Of a DNA stretch of 64,000 bases, positions 11,618-22,048 are shown one piece after another. The notes under the pieces were generated by a model that saw only the letters and a program-made list of their open reading frames with translations, was not told where the DNA came from and ran no database searches. Location of the stretch: NCBI GenBank assembly GCA_034509735.1, contig JACGWO010000001.1, forward strand, positions 16,694,854 to 16,758,853, given 5' to 3'. The number at the start of each line of letters is the position of its first letter. Position 1 is the stretch's first letter. This DNA is from Sesamum alatum (lineage: Eukaryota > Streptophyta > Magnoliopsida > Lamiales > Pedaliaceae). The position numbers were made by a program, and so were the translations under genes.

Positions 11618-12320
11618 CAAGTGCGAAAAGTTGTTTAAGGCATAACCTTCTCCGCTACCTCAATTGCCAATAGCTAGACTCCAAAATGTAATTTTACAAA
11701 ATATTTCAGCTCTTTTCAACTAGCCTAGCAAATCACCAATTCTTGGTACTGGGTATTTAGTTTTCACTATCACCCAATTCAATTTCCAATAATCAGAACA
11801 CTCTCATATTGTCATTTTTATTTTTCGTAAACAACACTAGTACTCCCCACAGTAAAGTACTCGGTCTATTGAGTTCATCTTTAATATTTCTCCTATTTGT
11901 TTCTTAAGCTCCTATAATTCTACTGGAGTTGTTCTATATGTGCAATTGAAATAGCTGTAATCCCAAGAGCACTCTCTATTTCATCACCTACTTATCTATG
12001 AGGTGGTAACCTAGTTAATACCTTAGGAAAACATTAGGGAATTCTGTAACTATCGGAACATTTCGTACACCTAGACTAACCATGTAATATCATGTCCACT
12101 AGTTAAATATGCCCACACCATTTTTGATTAAATTAAATGCAGTCACAATAGAATTTAAACAGTTGGTATACTTTTCTTTCTCCCACAATAGTTGTCTCCA
12201 TTTGCCTATTGATTTATAGTGCCACTTTCTTGTTTGACAGTTAACCATAGCATGATTATGAATAAACCATTCAATTCCCAAAATAATGTCAAACTTTCTA
12301 AGGTTTATCAAAATCAAATC
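11618..12320 (-). pseudogene. Gypsy protease and N-terminal RT remnant
   Basis: On the minus strand 12317-12099 reads a gypsy protease-end motif (FDIILGIEWF and IDCRK-like HNHAMVNCQ). Next comes the linker before the RT (NVPIVTEFPNVF near 12060). From about 11830 down to 11618 the RT fingers can be read: CSDYWKLNWVIVKTKYPVPRI near 11805-11745 and a YWQLRVAEKVMPKTTF-like stretch near 11670-11625. Several stops and frame changes are present. The RT ends before its catalytic motif. Confidence 0.7.
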
Positions 12321-12594
12321 TGAATGTAGTGTAACCCATCCACTAAAAGAACAAAGACAATATCTTACTATTGTATTAACTTATATAACCCACCAATAGC
12401 CACATGAACACATATATTATATCCTAACGATTCTACCCCAATGTACAAACTCTAATGACTCCTTTGGATCAGCAATATTTCACCTTATACGCCATCCTAA
12501 ATGAAACTCACATTCATACTTTCGACTCATAATAGAAGTTTTATGCATTCATTAACACTTATTCACCAAATATCCTCATAGAATTTAATCCCTA

Positions 12595-12605
12595 CTCTGA
12601 TACCA
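12595..12605 (-). other. Gypsy fragment primer binding site
   Basis: CTCTGATACCA on the plus strand is the complement of TGGTATCAGAG, the initiator-Met tRNA site used by many plant gypsy elements. It lies five bases from the LTR end at 12611. Confidence 0.75.
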
Positions 12606-12610
12606 CCCAA

Positions 12611-14127
12611 TGTGACACCTTGTTCATAATTATATTCCATCTTATACGAAATCCACATTAACCCAATAAAATAAACCATAGTTTACTCAATATATTACGT
12701 AGACATTAAGGACTGACATACGTCATTAAAACTTTGTAATTAATCCTCAACCTTACCTATTATCACTATAAAGAAAGGAGAAAAGTGGAGTTTTCAGTTA
12801 TTACAAAACTTAAAAAAAGATACAAATCCACTGAAAATCCCATATCTATGTAATTGTGAAGCTAGGGCTTCCAACTTAGGATATCACTGTTGACCCACCT
12901 AGTAATATTGGTGATCGGCTTATGATCGGCTAGCCATTGTGACTTATGTTCTGAAAAATATGCAGCAAGGATTGAGCTGCCTACTCAATAATATAGCTAA
13001 TCGACTTATACATACACATATGCAATAACATAAATTTCATACAATTATAGCAATCGACAAATATTATTTAATATGTAATCACCACAAAATCATGAATTAA
13101 CCAGTATCACAGTCATATATCAATCCATAGTACAATATATCCAGAATCATCATTTATTTTATTAGGCCCCTGCTTACCCAATCTAGAGCGCATCACTCAA
13201 TGGTTTTTGTCGGCTATCATCACCTCAATCACAATATCTCCTTTTTTTATATTACACAACACACAACTCTTATGATACCCCATCATTATATGATACCACA
13301 CAGCACACAGCTTGTATGATATCCCACATCAATCATATCACACAACACACAACTCTTATGATATGTCACATCATCTCAACTGATCAATGACAACACATAG
13401 CTCATCATTAATCATATTATCATAAGCCATTGCAGTATGCCCCCTCCCCCCCCCCCCCCCCCCCCACCAGTTAGGTAAGCCATTTCTTTATCTCAATTCA
13501 CAACATTCTATCAATAATCTCATCATTCAATTTCATTGCACAATAAAATAGCATGGCATCCCATGATCATTCATTCGTCTTTCTCACACCATAATCACAT
13601 ATAAGCATATAATGACAACTCCACAAAATAACAATATAACCAAATAAATAGCCATCGCAATCACGTATACAATACAGGAATATATATCATATATATAAGA
13701 TCTATATATATATCCAATTAACTATACTTACCTCAAATTCCAAAACGATTACGTTAGTAAAATGAGCTGATGAACCCACTACTTTATCTTCACGTCCTAT
13801 AATATGTTATAAAATGTATAATCAATATATTGAGAATATTGTAAATTCTTAATAAGATATTAGATAATATTCATATATTTTTCACCAATCTTTTGATATT
13901 TCATTTCTATCGAAATTTAAATATTCGCTCGTTTTCTTCTAAATAAACTAAATATTCCAAACTTTCCAGATATATATATTTATCTATTAATTCATAAGAA
14001 TTTATTTTATCAAACTCATCATATTTTTATAGCTACGGTTCTTGATAACATCCCTAAATGAAATTATTACAAAAATCCCATATTCTTTTTAATAAATACA
14101 ATAGTTCTCAAATATAATTCTAATACA
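12611..14127 (-). repeat. Gypsy 5' LTR (single copy, about 1.5 kb)
   Basis: On the minus strand it would begin TGTATTAG at 14127 and end GGTGTCACA at 12611, next to the primer site. It contains a C tract at about 13446-13464. No partner LTR exists in the window, so the upper boundary is inferred from where copia sequence resumes. Confidence 0.6.
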
Positions 14128-14128
14128 T

Positions 14129-14691
14129 ATTGGGATAACTGTGGAGTATCCAGTTGCTCATGTACATACTCAAAAGGGCCTGGCAGAGTCGCTACATAAG
14201 CGGTTACAGCTAATAGCTAGACCATTACTAATGCAGTCAAAATTGCCTTCACCGGCATAGAGCCATGCAATTTTGCATGTAGCAAGTTTAATTCGACCTA
14301 GACCCACCGCTTACCACAAATTTTTCTCATTACAGTTGGTCTCTGGAAGAGAACCAAATATTTCTCATTTAAAAGTATTTAGTTGCGCAGTGTATGTCGT
14401 GATACCTCCTCCTCAACGAACTAAAATGGGGCCACAAAGGAGACTGGAAATTTTTATTGGGTTTGAGTCTCCATCAATTATTAAGTACCTAGAATCAATG
14501 ACCGATGATCAATGTAATGCTAGGTACTTAAATTTATTTTGATGAGACAATATTCCCGGCTTTAGGAGAAAAAGATAAGGGGATTATAAAGAAAGATATT
14601 GCATGGGTTAAAACATCTATGTCTATTATGGATACGAGGACGAATGACACTGAACTTGAGGTTCAACGGATCATACATTTGCAAAGTGTTG
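14129..14691 (+). pseudogene. Copia A integrase, second copy (duplicated segment)
   Basis: Repeat partner of 11081-11617. It retains the stretch lost from copy 1, read as KGLAESLHKRLQL, with the catalytic Glu of the D,D-E integrase. It shares HLKVF and VVIPPPQRTKMGPQRR with copy 1. An in-frame stop near 14261 and a frame change near 14530 disable it. From 14691 the polyprotein continues, whereas copy 1 runs into gypsy sequence. Confidence 0.8.
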
Positions 14692-15161
14692 TGAATAGGC
14701 TAACAGATGCGTTTATAGATACCAAAAGGGTCACACAATCACATATTCCAGCTAAAAATGTTCCAACTCGTTTAGAAGTCCCTGAAGCGACTCTTAATCA
14801 ATCAAAGGTATCTGAGTCACAAATACGCCGGAAGCATGGTAGACCACTTGGCTCTAAAGATGTAGATACTCAAAAAAGGAAAGAACATGTTGTTTCATTT
14901 AATAATGATGTTGATATGGCCACTGGTAATGTCTCTGAGGATAAAATCCGTGAAGCAATTTTATCTAAAGAATCTGAACGAAATGAGCCAGATCTCGAAG
15001 ATAATTACGAGATGTCTATTCATGCTCACAAAAATTTGGGTTGGTATAGAAATGAAGTTGAAATTGATAAGATTTTTGCTTATTCTGTAGCCGTCGAAAT
15101 TATGAACGAAGATGAAAATGATCCTCAAACTATGGAGGAATGTAGACACCGAAATAATTGA
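14619..15161 (+). pseudogene. Copia A integrase-RT linker
   Basis: A 180-codon open stretch of charged sequence, including RRKHGRPLGSKD, links integrase and RT in copia polyproteins. It ends at a stop near 15159, just upstream of the RT start. Confidence 0.7.
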
Positions 15162-15214
15162 AAAAGTTGGAAAGAGACAATATAAGTTGATCTTGACTCA
15201 CTAAATAAGAGAGA

Positions 15215-15467
15215 AGTATTTAAACCTATAACTCTAACACCAAAAGGTGTCAAGCCACTTGGCTATAAGTGGGTGTTTGTACGAAAAAGCAATAAACAAA
15301 ATGAAGTTGTACGGTACAAAGCTAGACTTGTGGCCCAAGGCTTTATACTGAAACGTATTCACCTGTGGTGGATGCAACCACACTTAGATTCCTAATCAGT
15401 TTATCAGTAACTGAACAACTGCAAATGCAACTCATGAATATGGTCACTACATATCTGTGTGGGTCAT
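15215..15467 (+). pseudogene. Copia A reverse transcriptase, N-terminal part
   Basis: Reads LTPKGVKPLGYKWVFVRK and YKARLVAQGF near 15236-15335, then ETYSPVVDATTLRFL near 15350-15400, all standard copia RT motifs. The reading is cut at 15467 by the GC-rich insert and resumes at 15798 in the same codon context. Confidence 0.8.
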
Positions 15468-15798
15468 AGTGAATGGAGAGAGCGAAGTAAATCATACTAG
15501 ACCGGACCGTAGGGAAGGGCTAGTTTACAACATTACGCCGGGAACAAGGAACAGACTCAAAAGAGTTCGTTCCGCAGCTGAGAGCCGAACTCCAAAAGGG
15601 GTTTGGCTCGAAGGCGACCGGAAATGCCACAGCAAGCTTGCCCCTTGGGACCAGGCTTGTGGGGCATTTGTTTTTGGTCAAAGGGAGGAGCGTTAGCAAA
15701 GGAAGGAGGAAAGTGGAGGATCTTTAGCGACGATGATAGCAACTATAATAGCGACGATGACGATCGGGTCTCTATAAAATAGAATGAAAAGCCCGGGT
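15468..15798. other. 331-bp GC-rich insert in copia RT, candidate organellar DNA
   Basis: The copia reading CGSLDTDIYM is interrupted exactly here. Removing the insert rejoins GGGTCAT and TGGATAC with only a one-base ambiguity, no target duplication and no loss. The insert is much richer in GC than everything around it. It has no transposon ends and includes runs such as ACGCCGGGAACAAGGAACAG. Its composition and clean joining resemble nuclear copies of plant mitochondrial DNA, but this is inference. The ORF across it (15457-15696) spans the junction and is not credible. Confidence 0.5.
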
Positions 15799-16250
15799 TG
15801 GATACAGATATATACATGAGAATTTCAAAAGAACTGGAAATGCTCGAAGCATTAAAGTCAAAACCCCATCATATGTACTCCATCAAATTGAAAAGGTCCT
15901 TGTATGGACTTAAACAGTCAGGACGTATGTGGTACAATCGTCTTAATGAGTACTTAAAGAAAGGGTTTTGTAATAATCAAATTAGTCCCTGTTTATTCAT
16001 AAAAATGATAAAGTCGGGATTTGTAATCATAGTTGTGTATGTTGATGATTTCAATATTATTGGATCTCTTTAAGAGATTCGACAATCAGCTGATTACGTA
16101 AAAACTGAGTTTGAGATGAAAGATCTGGGTATTACAAAGTATTGTCTCAGCCTACAGTTCGAACATACTAAGGGTGGAATTTTTATTCATCAATCAAACT
16201 ATACAGAAAAGGTCCTTAAGCGTTTTTCATATGAATAATGCTCATCCATT
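15799..16250 (+). pseudogene. Copia A reverse transcriptase, catalytic part
   Basis: Continues with LDTDIYMRI and KRSLYGLKQSGRMWYNRL near 15890-15950. The catalytic YVDD is at 16038-16049. A stop falls near 16071, shortly after the active site, and a frame change follows before KDLGITKY near 16120. Confidence 0.85.
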
Positions 16251-16928
16251 AAGTACACCTATAGTAGTTCGATCACTTGATGTTAAAAAGGATCATTTCC
16301 GTCCTCGAGCAGATAATGATGAGATTTTGGGTCCAGAAGTACCATACCTCAGTGCAATTGGTGCATTGATGTATCTTGTTAATAATACCCAAGTAGATTT
16401 AGCCTTTTCAGTTAATCTACTAGCAAGATATAGTTCCACGCTAACAAAGAGACATTAGAATAGTGTCAAACACATTTTGTGCTACTTGCATGGAACAAGT
16501 GACATGGGACTATATTTTAAACAATATAATGATGTCAACGCAACCAATTTAGTTGGTTTTTTCAGATGCTGGATATTTATCTGATCCATATGATGCTATA
16601 TCTCAATCTGGATTTATTCATGTATGGTAGAACTTCTATTTCACGGCGTTCAACCAAACAAACTTTGGTAACCATCTCGTCAAATCGTGCAGAGTTAATT
16701 GCACTATATGAAGCTGGGCGTGAATGTGTATGGCTTAGATCACTAATACATTATGTTCATGAATCATGTGGACTAGAATCAATTGAGCCCACAGTAAATA
16801 TGAAGATAATGCGGCTTGGATCGCCCAAATCAAGGAATGATACATTTATGGTGACAGAACCAAGCACATATCACCAAAATTTTTTCTCCACTCATGAGCT
16901 TCAAGTGGAACTTGGAAGACAAAGTTGA
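16240..16928 (+). pseudogene. Copia A connection and RNase H region
   Basis: An IGALMYLVNNTQVDLAFSVN stretch near 16357-16415 and a RRSTKQTLVTISSNRAELIAL stretch near 16650-16710 mark the copia RNase H region. It is interrupted by stops near 16456 and 16610. The C-terminal tail runs to 16928. Confidence 0.75.
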
Positions 16929-17164
16929 TGTTAAACAGATTCCATCAAGTCAGATTTAGCAAATTTATTTACAAAGTCATTACCAACAAAAGTGTTCAAG
17001 CAGTCGTATATAATATTGGCATGCGACGTATGAAAGATATCTGCCCGAATTGAGGGAGAGATTATACAACTGTACTCTTTTCCTTAGCCTTGGTTTTTGT
17101 CCCATTGGGCTTTCCCAGACAAGGGTTTTTAACGAGGCAGGATGTATATAATGAGATGTGTGCA

Positions 17165-17176
17165 TTCAAGGGGAAG
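17165..17176 (+). other. Copia A polypurine tract
   Basis: TTCAAGGGGAAG precedes the 3' LTR and would prime plus-strand synthesis. Confidence 0.6.
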
Positions 17177-17477
17177 TATTGTAAAGATATTATAATACAT
17201 ATTATTATTATGTATGAATGCACACACCCCCCATTATCTTTCCCATCATGTCTCCAACCTTTTGTGATCCCCCATTATGTTTGTAATTATATTTATTTAA
17301 TATTTTAGTTTGTAACAACATTTTTGGTGATCTATAAATACCACCATGTACTTCATTTGTAAACAATCTTTTAGAAGAATAAGAAAGTGATTTTGAGAGA
17401 ATAGTTGTTCCTGTAATTCTCATATATAATTAGGAGTGAAAGGCCAATAAAATTAGAATTTTTCTAATTTTATAACA
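17177..17477 (+). repeat. Copia A 3' LTR
   Basis: Matches 8389-8686 throughout, including the CTATAAATACC TATA-like box near 17333. It ends ATAACA and is followed by AATTT, the same five bases that precede the 5' LTR. Confidence 0.9.
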
Positions 17478-17834
17478 AATTTAAAATTATTCTAATAATT
17501 AAAGAAACGGTTATTATAAATTAGAATTCTCTTAATTTTCAATCGCACAACTCAAATGCAGCCTCAATGTATTCTATTCCAATTTCCAACGGAATTTGAT
17601 GAGTCAATTCCTCTGTACGTCTCATCTCTATGTTTTCTTTTCTACTTAACTAATTATCATCGTATGCGGTCCTGTAAATATATAAAAAAAAATTATAATA
17701 TGAGATGAAGAGGAAAAAAAATTATAAGAAAAATAATTATGGTAATTGGTTTAGAGGAAAAAATAATTATTATTGTGAAATTATTAAAAAAGTATTAAAT
17801 TACTATTTCGATCATTTTCTTTTTTTAAGGAAAA

Positions 17835-18101
17835 TGATGGATATATTAGTAATATTTATTTATTTATAAGGGTATAAAGATTAGTTTTTATATGTAAACC
17901 ACACAATATGTATATATACCTTATCACACCCTAAAATCCTCGATATCACCATAAATACCCCACACATATTATTTTTAAAGAAGGTTCACTTTTTATTGAT
18001 TTAACAATACATACAAAAATTCTCTCACTAGACTTGGGGTGCAATTGTATCGAGGACGATTGTTTCTGATTATTCCTTCACTCCAAACCACTTCCACATC
18101 A
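17835..18101 (+). repeat. Gag-only element 5' LTR
   Basis: Begins TGATGGATATATTAG and ends CACATCA. Contains a CCATAAATACCCC TATA-like box near 17951. Partner of 20958-21226. Confidence 0.9.
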
Positions 18102-18120
18102 TTGGCATCGCCTGTGGAAC
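18102..18120 (+). other. Primer binding site of the gag-only element
   Basis: TTGGCATCGCCTGTGGAAC resembles, with a few changes, the TTGGCGCCGTCTGTGGGAA site used by Tat-type plant gypsy elements. This suggests a gypsy affiliation. Confidence 0.7.
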
Positions 18121-18289
18121 CCATCACCTCGACATTGAGAATGCAAACCAGGTCGCATGCTCACGATGTTCAAGGGGTAAACAGTGCCCAAGAAATGCAT
18201 GAAAACGGAGCAGTGGCTCCTTGGCAGTGGCTCCTCCAAGATGTAGCCCTTTCTGCACGGCAATCCTAGTCGAGGCACTTCCAATAGGC

Positions 18290-18960
18290 GTTAAAGCATC
18301 AAACCTCTTGGAGTATGATGGAACGACCGCAAGAGCACTTAGACAAATTTTATGCTAAAATTTATTGGTGTGACTTGATTGATGCCGCCTAGCGCAAGGT
18401 CTTCCACACTATTCTTACAAAGTGTGCTCTAGCTCAGTTCAATCAATTGCCTGGTGGAACTATCTCCAGCCTCGAGCAGTTGACCAATGTTTTCTACATC
18501 ACTTCTCTATGAACAAGAAAGTCCTAAAAACAGGCGCATACCTTTTCACCATCCGCCAGAAGGAAATGGATTCGTTGAGGGATTACATTCAGAGATTCAT
18601 GGAGACCGTGCATGAGGTGGCCCACGTCAACCACGAATTGTTGTTATCTAGAAAAACTTGCTTTTGGGAAAGTTCAAAGAGTTTATAGCCGAAAAAACCC
18701 CGGGCACGTTGGAAGACTTATTCCTACGATCGCAAAAGTACATCAGAATCGAGGAATCCGAAGCTGCGGATCCTACCCTCAGTGTCAAAAGGAAGAATAG
18801 GGAGGAAGAAAATGAGCAACGGAAGAAACAGGAATGCGAGTATGTACCCCATGGAGGATGCGGCTGTGCAGCCTATGGCGAGCTCTAGGCCACACACTCC
18901 ATGATGAGCTCAAACCACACGTCGAGCTCAAAGCGAGGGGAGAAGAGGTCGCGCACCCCA
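18290..18960 (+). pseudogene. Gypsy-type gag remnant
   Basis: Readings across frames include ASNLLEYDGTT near 18298-18330, an LTNVFYITSL-like helix region near 18480, and TIRQKEMDSLRDYIQRFME near 18550-18605, all typical of the Retrotrans_gag domain. A KRKNREEENEQRKKQECEY stretch follows near 18785-18840. Stops near 18354, 18390 and 18686 and frame changes prevent a full-length product. I see no zinc knuckle. Confidence 0.7.
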
Positions 18961-19209
18961 TATAGGAGTTATCTCATGATCTCAGAGGGATCGGCGGGAA
19001 AAGACTCCCTGCCAAGAAGTAGTAACCTTAAGTTCGCATACCATGAAAAATTATTTTTTTGGCTATTCACTTGTAATAGGAGAAAGCTTGAGTAGGAGCT
19101 CAACATATCCTTCTCCCCTTTTTTTATTCCCCCTAAGGCGTTTGTAATGCGAACAATGAGTAATGAAGTTGATTTTCTTGTCGTAGTATCAACAAAAAAA
19201 TTACGAGAA

Positions 19210-19745
19210 CTTTGCCTCCCCTTGAAGTTGGTAAAAGACCAGCTCCGGGACATAAGCAAGTATCTGTTTGGGCAACATCCTCCTAGATAAAACTTGAGAT
19301 CGTTGTAAAAACATCGCCCCAGAAATTGTCTCCCCTTGAAGTTGGTAAAAGACCAGCTCTAGGACATGAGCAAGTACCCCTTGAAGCAATGTCTTCCTAG
19401 ATGAAACTTGAGATCTCCGTAAAAAATATCTCCCCGGAAATTTTGCCTCCCTTGAAGTTGGTAAAAGACCAGCTCCGGGATATGAGCAAGTATCCTTTGA
19501 GGCAATGTCTTCCTAGATGAAACTTGAGATCGTCGTAAAAAACATCGCCCCAGAAACTTCGCATCCCCTTGAAGTTGGTAAAAGACTAATTTCGGGACAT
19601 GAGCAAGTATCCCTTGAGGCAACATTCCCATAGATGAAACTTGACATCCTCGTTAAGAATACGACTAGGGAGACTTTGCCCTCCTAGAAGTTGGTAAAAG
19701 ATCAACTCCGGACATGAGCAAAAGCATCCCTTGAAACAACTTCGA
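19210..19745. repeat. Five tandem copies of a ~116-bp unit
   Basis: The anchor TTGAAGTTGGTAAAAGACCAG starts near 19222, 19336, 19452 and 19569, with a diverged fifth copy near 19686. Each copy also holds GAGCAAGTA and AGATGAAACTTGAGATC. Minus-strand ORFs across it (19201-19846) are repeats of the same frame and not genes. Confidence 0.85.
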
Positions 19746-19786
19746 TAAAGATAACGAAAACACAATAATGGAACACGCCAACATCC

Positions 19787-19980
19787 GACCATAAGAATAG
19801 GAAAAAGGTCATCCCAAACACTAAATATTATCGAATTACGTGTCAAAACATTCGACTATAGGAATCGAAAGAAAATCATCCCAAGCACTAAATGTTGGCA
19901 TGTTTCATCCGACTATAGAAGTCGAACGAAAATCATCCCAAACACTAAATAATGGTGAATTACATGCCAAATCATCCACT
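19787..19980. repeat. Three tandem copies of a ~60-bp unit
   Basis: The core CGACTATA, a GAATCGAA-like block, and ATCATCCCAAACACTAAAT recur from about 19787, 19853 and 19910. Noncoding, part of the gag-only element. Confidence 0.75.
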
Positions 19981-20311
19981 ATAAATATTGCTAAATTATC
20001 CACGAAAAGTCTACACTTCTCCATCTCCCCCTAGGTCCTAGGGAGCTCCACCACGAGTAGGATCCGCCTCCTCCGACACCTCAAGATCGAGAAGAGGTGA
20101 ACCCCACTATAAAATAAAATAAAAATACATCCCAAGTAGGGACAGAGGTAAAAATACCTCCCGTCGTTGTAAAGGAAGACAACTTGGCCACTTGTCACAT
20201 GTTCCACAACACATGAAAATCCTTGCATCTGACGGGAAGTCCGATCTCCTGAACATGACGTTGAAACTCTTAGAAACACATGAAAGAGTTTGACATAAAA
20301 AATAAAAAAAA

Positions 20312-20314
<3 letters not shown>

Positions 20315-20360
<46 letters not shown>

Positions 20361-20388
20361 GAAGAAGAAGAAGAAGAAGAAGAAGAAA
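20315..20388. repeat. (GA)n / (GAA)n compound microsatellite
   Basis: About 21 GA units followed by about 10 GAA units, inside the gag-only element. Overlapping ORFs are artefacts. Confidence 0.95.
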
Positions 20389-20517
20389 CCATAACTCTGA
20401 ACAACCTCTAAAAGAATATGAGTAATAAAAAAGCAAAAAACACTTCATAGTGGAGTGGTTAAAGTCCCATATTTCTAACATTTTCACCTGGGTTCAAAAC
20501 CTAGTGTACGAGGCCTT

Positions 20518-20957
20518 GTGCACCTCATCTTGGGTGCCCTCTTGCTCGAGCCCAAGCTCGAGGATTTGCCTAGGTTGAAGCAGCCCCAAGAGTCGAGCTT
20601 ATTGTCAAGACAGGACCTTAGGGCCATGGGTTGCACCAGCCTCGACCTAGGCGAGCCCAATTCGCCTAGGCTGCACCAGCCTCAAGCTCACATCGAGGAC
20701 ACCCCAGATCAAGCCCCTGCACGAGCCGCTAACTCAGGTGGAGATAGCCTCAGTCGAGCCAATCGCTCGAACCACGATCACCCAATCGAGTCGTTGTCTC
20801 GACCTGGGCTCAACATTGGCGAGCCAACTTGCACCAGGTCGAGCCATTACCTCGAGCTGGTCATGGAGTCGCACCCTATATTCCTTGTGGATCTTCTTAC
20901 TTCTCGGATGACTCACTTCTCTCAATCCTAGTAACTCATCCGAGAGTGGGGGGTATA
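20518..20957 (+). other. GC-rich internal segment of the gag-only element
   Basis: Notably GC-rich, with many CTCGAG and TCGAGCC motifs. The 137-codon plus-strand ORF has no recognisable domain and probably reflects composition. A purine tract AGAGTGGGGGG lies at about 20943-20953, just before the 3' LTR. Confidence 0.5.
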
Positions 20958-21226
20958 TGATGGATATATTAGTCATATTTATTTTATCTTTAGGGGTATA
21001 AAAGTGATTTTTTATATGTACATCACACAATAAGTATATACACCTTACCTCACCCTAAAATCTCCAACATCACTATAAATACCCCACATATATTAATTTT
21101 TAAAGAAGGTTCACTATTTATTGATTTGACAATACATACAAAAATTCTCTCACTATACTTGAGGTACAATTGTATCCAGGGCGATTTTTCCCCATTATTC
21201 CTTCACTCCAAACTACTTCCACATCA
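20958..21226 (+). repeat. Gag-only element 3' LTR
   Basis: Partner of 17835-18101, beginning TGATGGATATATTAG and ending CACATCA. Confidence 0.9.
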
Positions 21227-21343
21227 GAAAGAATGAAATTAAAGAGTAAATTTGAATATTCAAAAATTGGTAAAAAAAAATTATAATAGTATAGACTATT
21301 CACAAATTCCAGCATGCGTCGATCACTAATTCTATATTAATTA

Positions 21344-21635
21344 GGAATAATTACATTTACACTCCCGACCTATAGTCTATTTACACAAACTACCCATATT
21401 TTCTGCATAATTACAGAAACCACGCTTGATAGCAAAAAAATATGGGTAGTTTGTGTAATAATGTCGATACTTTTGAGGGGTGTAAGTGTAATTTTCTAAA
21501 AAATAGGGGTGGATTGTTTAAATGATGCTAACATTTCTAGTGGGTGTATGTGTAATTATTCAAAAGGTAAGAGTGACTTGTGTAGACAGACTATAGGTTA
21601 GACCATAGGTTAGGGAGTGTAAATGTAATTATCCC
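21344..21635. mobile_element. Long-TIR MITE M1 with 9-bp target duplication
   Basis: Ends are GGAATAATTACATTTACACTCC and its inverted counterpart GGGAGTGTAAATGTAATTATCCC. The flanks carry a perfect 9-bp repeat TATTAATTA (21335-21343 and 21636-21644). Unit B near 34605-34620 shows the empty site with one TATTAATTA. A 9-bp duplication points to a Mutator-like (MULE) origin. Confidence 0.85.
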
Positions 21636-21855
21636 TATTAATTATTTTCTCCTCTGACAAAACTATTCACAAATGGGCTTATGGATCTATAATCGACCCA
21701 ATCAACCTCGGCCCTTTACAACCAATCTCGATCCATTAAATAATCGAGCTCCATTTTTTAGTTCAATTTATTAACGGAAATAGTTGCCCGCCAACTCGAT
21801 CCAATTAAGTTCTTTGACTTGCCGTTGCCGAGAAATTTAGACTATTCATATATTT

Positions 21856-22048
21856 ATTTATTAATTTTTGAAGTGAAAGCGATAAATACATTAATTAACA
21901 ATATTATATAAATAAAATCTAAATAATATTTTATTATAATAGTATATAAATAATTCTATTATACAGTAGACAATCATCCCACGTATTGATGGAAATTCGA
22001 ACTCATAACCTACTCAACCTTAACCACTAAGCCAAAAGATCATTGGTT
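21856..22048 (-). mobile_element. SINE S3 (tRNA-derived), minus strand
   Basis: On the minus strand a tRNA-like head has an A box (TGGCTTAGTGGTTAAGG) and a B box (GAGTTCGAATTTCC), followed by the body motif CTACTGTATAATAG shared with S1 and S2. A perfect 17-bp target duplication AGACTATTCATATATTT flanks it (21839-21855, 22049-22065). Unit B carries the unfilled site near 35111-35127. Confidence 0.85.

Larger units (their letters stand above)
11618..14127 (-). mobile_element. Ty3/gypsy fragment inside copia A (LTR, protease, partial RT)
   Basis: Read on the minus strand from 14127 it has an LTR of about 1.5 kb, a Met-tRNA primer site, a protease fragment, and an RT that stops mid-domain at 11618. 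The gag coding region is essentially absent, since only about 280 bp lie between the primer site and the protease. The 3' half and the second LTR are missing. It abuts copia sequence at both ends without a visible target duplication, so it was truncated by rearrangement. Confidence 0.75.
8389..17477 (+). mobile_element. Copia A: decayed, rearranged Ty1/copia LTR retrotransposon
   Basis: The LTRs are about 300 bp and differ at roughly 20 positions by eye. Between them come gag, protease, integrase, RT and RNase H in copia order, all with stops and frameshifts. Two large disruptions are present: a reverse-oriented gypsy fragment (11618-14127) lying between two copies of one integrase segment, and a 331-bp GC-rich insert in the RT (15468-15798). 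The direct repeat AATTT flanks the element (8384-8388 and 17478-17482). The matching place in unit C (near 45953) is uninterrupted, which supports these ends. Confidence 0.9.
17835..21226 (+). mobile_element. Gag-only LTR element (LARD-like)
   Basis: LTRs of 267 and 269 bp (17835-18101, 20958-21226) differ at roughly 30 positions by eye. A primer site follows the first LTR and a purine tract precedes the second. Inside are only a broken gag, two tandem-repeat blocks, a microsatellite and GC-rich noncoding sequence. No protease, integrase or RT is visible, so movement would need enzymes from another element. Flanks are GAAAA on the left and GAAAG on the right, a near-perfect 5-bp target duplication. 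Confidence 0.85.

Noticed and set aside
15457..15696. 79-codon ORF in the GC-rich insert
   Set aside because: It crosses the insert-copia junction, so it cannot predate the insertion, and has no domain.
19210..19745. CRISPR-like regularly spaced repeats
   Set aside because: Whole 116-bp units are repeated with similar spacers, in a eukaryotic LTR element. This is a tandem repeat, not a CRISPR array.
19201..19846. Minus-strand ORFs with repeated LVFYQLQG phrases
   Set aside because: They are reading frames through five 116-bp noncoding tandem repeats of the gag-only LTR element.
20440..20520. tRNA-like sequence (GGAGTGGTTAAAG and GGGTTCAAAACC)
   Set aside because: A- and B-box-like words are present, but no acceptor or anticodon stem can be drawn. 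It lies inside the gag-only LTR element, so at most a tRNA-like scrap.
20518..20931. 137-codon GC-rich ORF as a host gene
   Set aside because: Inside the gag-only LTR element, no domain, repetitive CTCGAG composition, no splice or promoter support.
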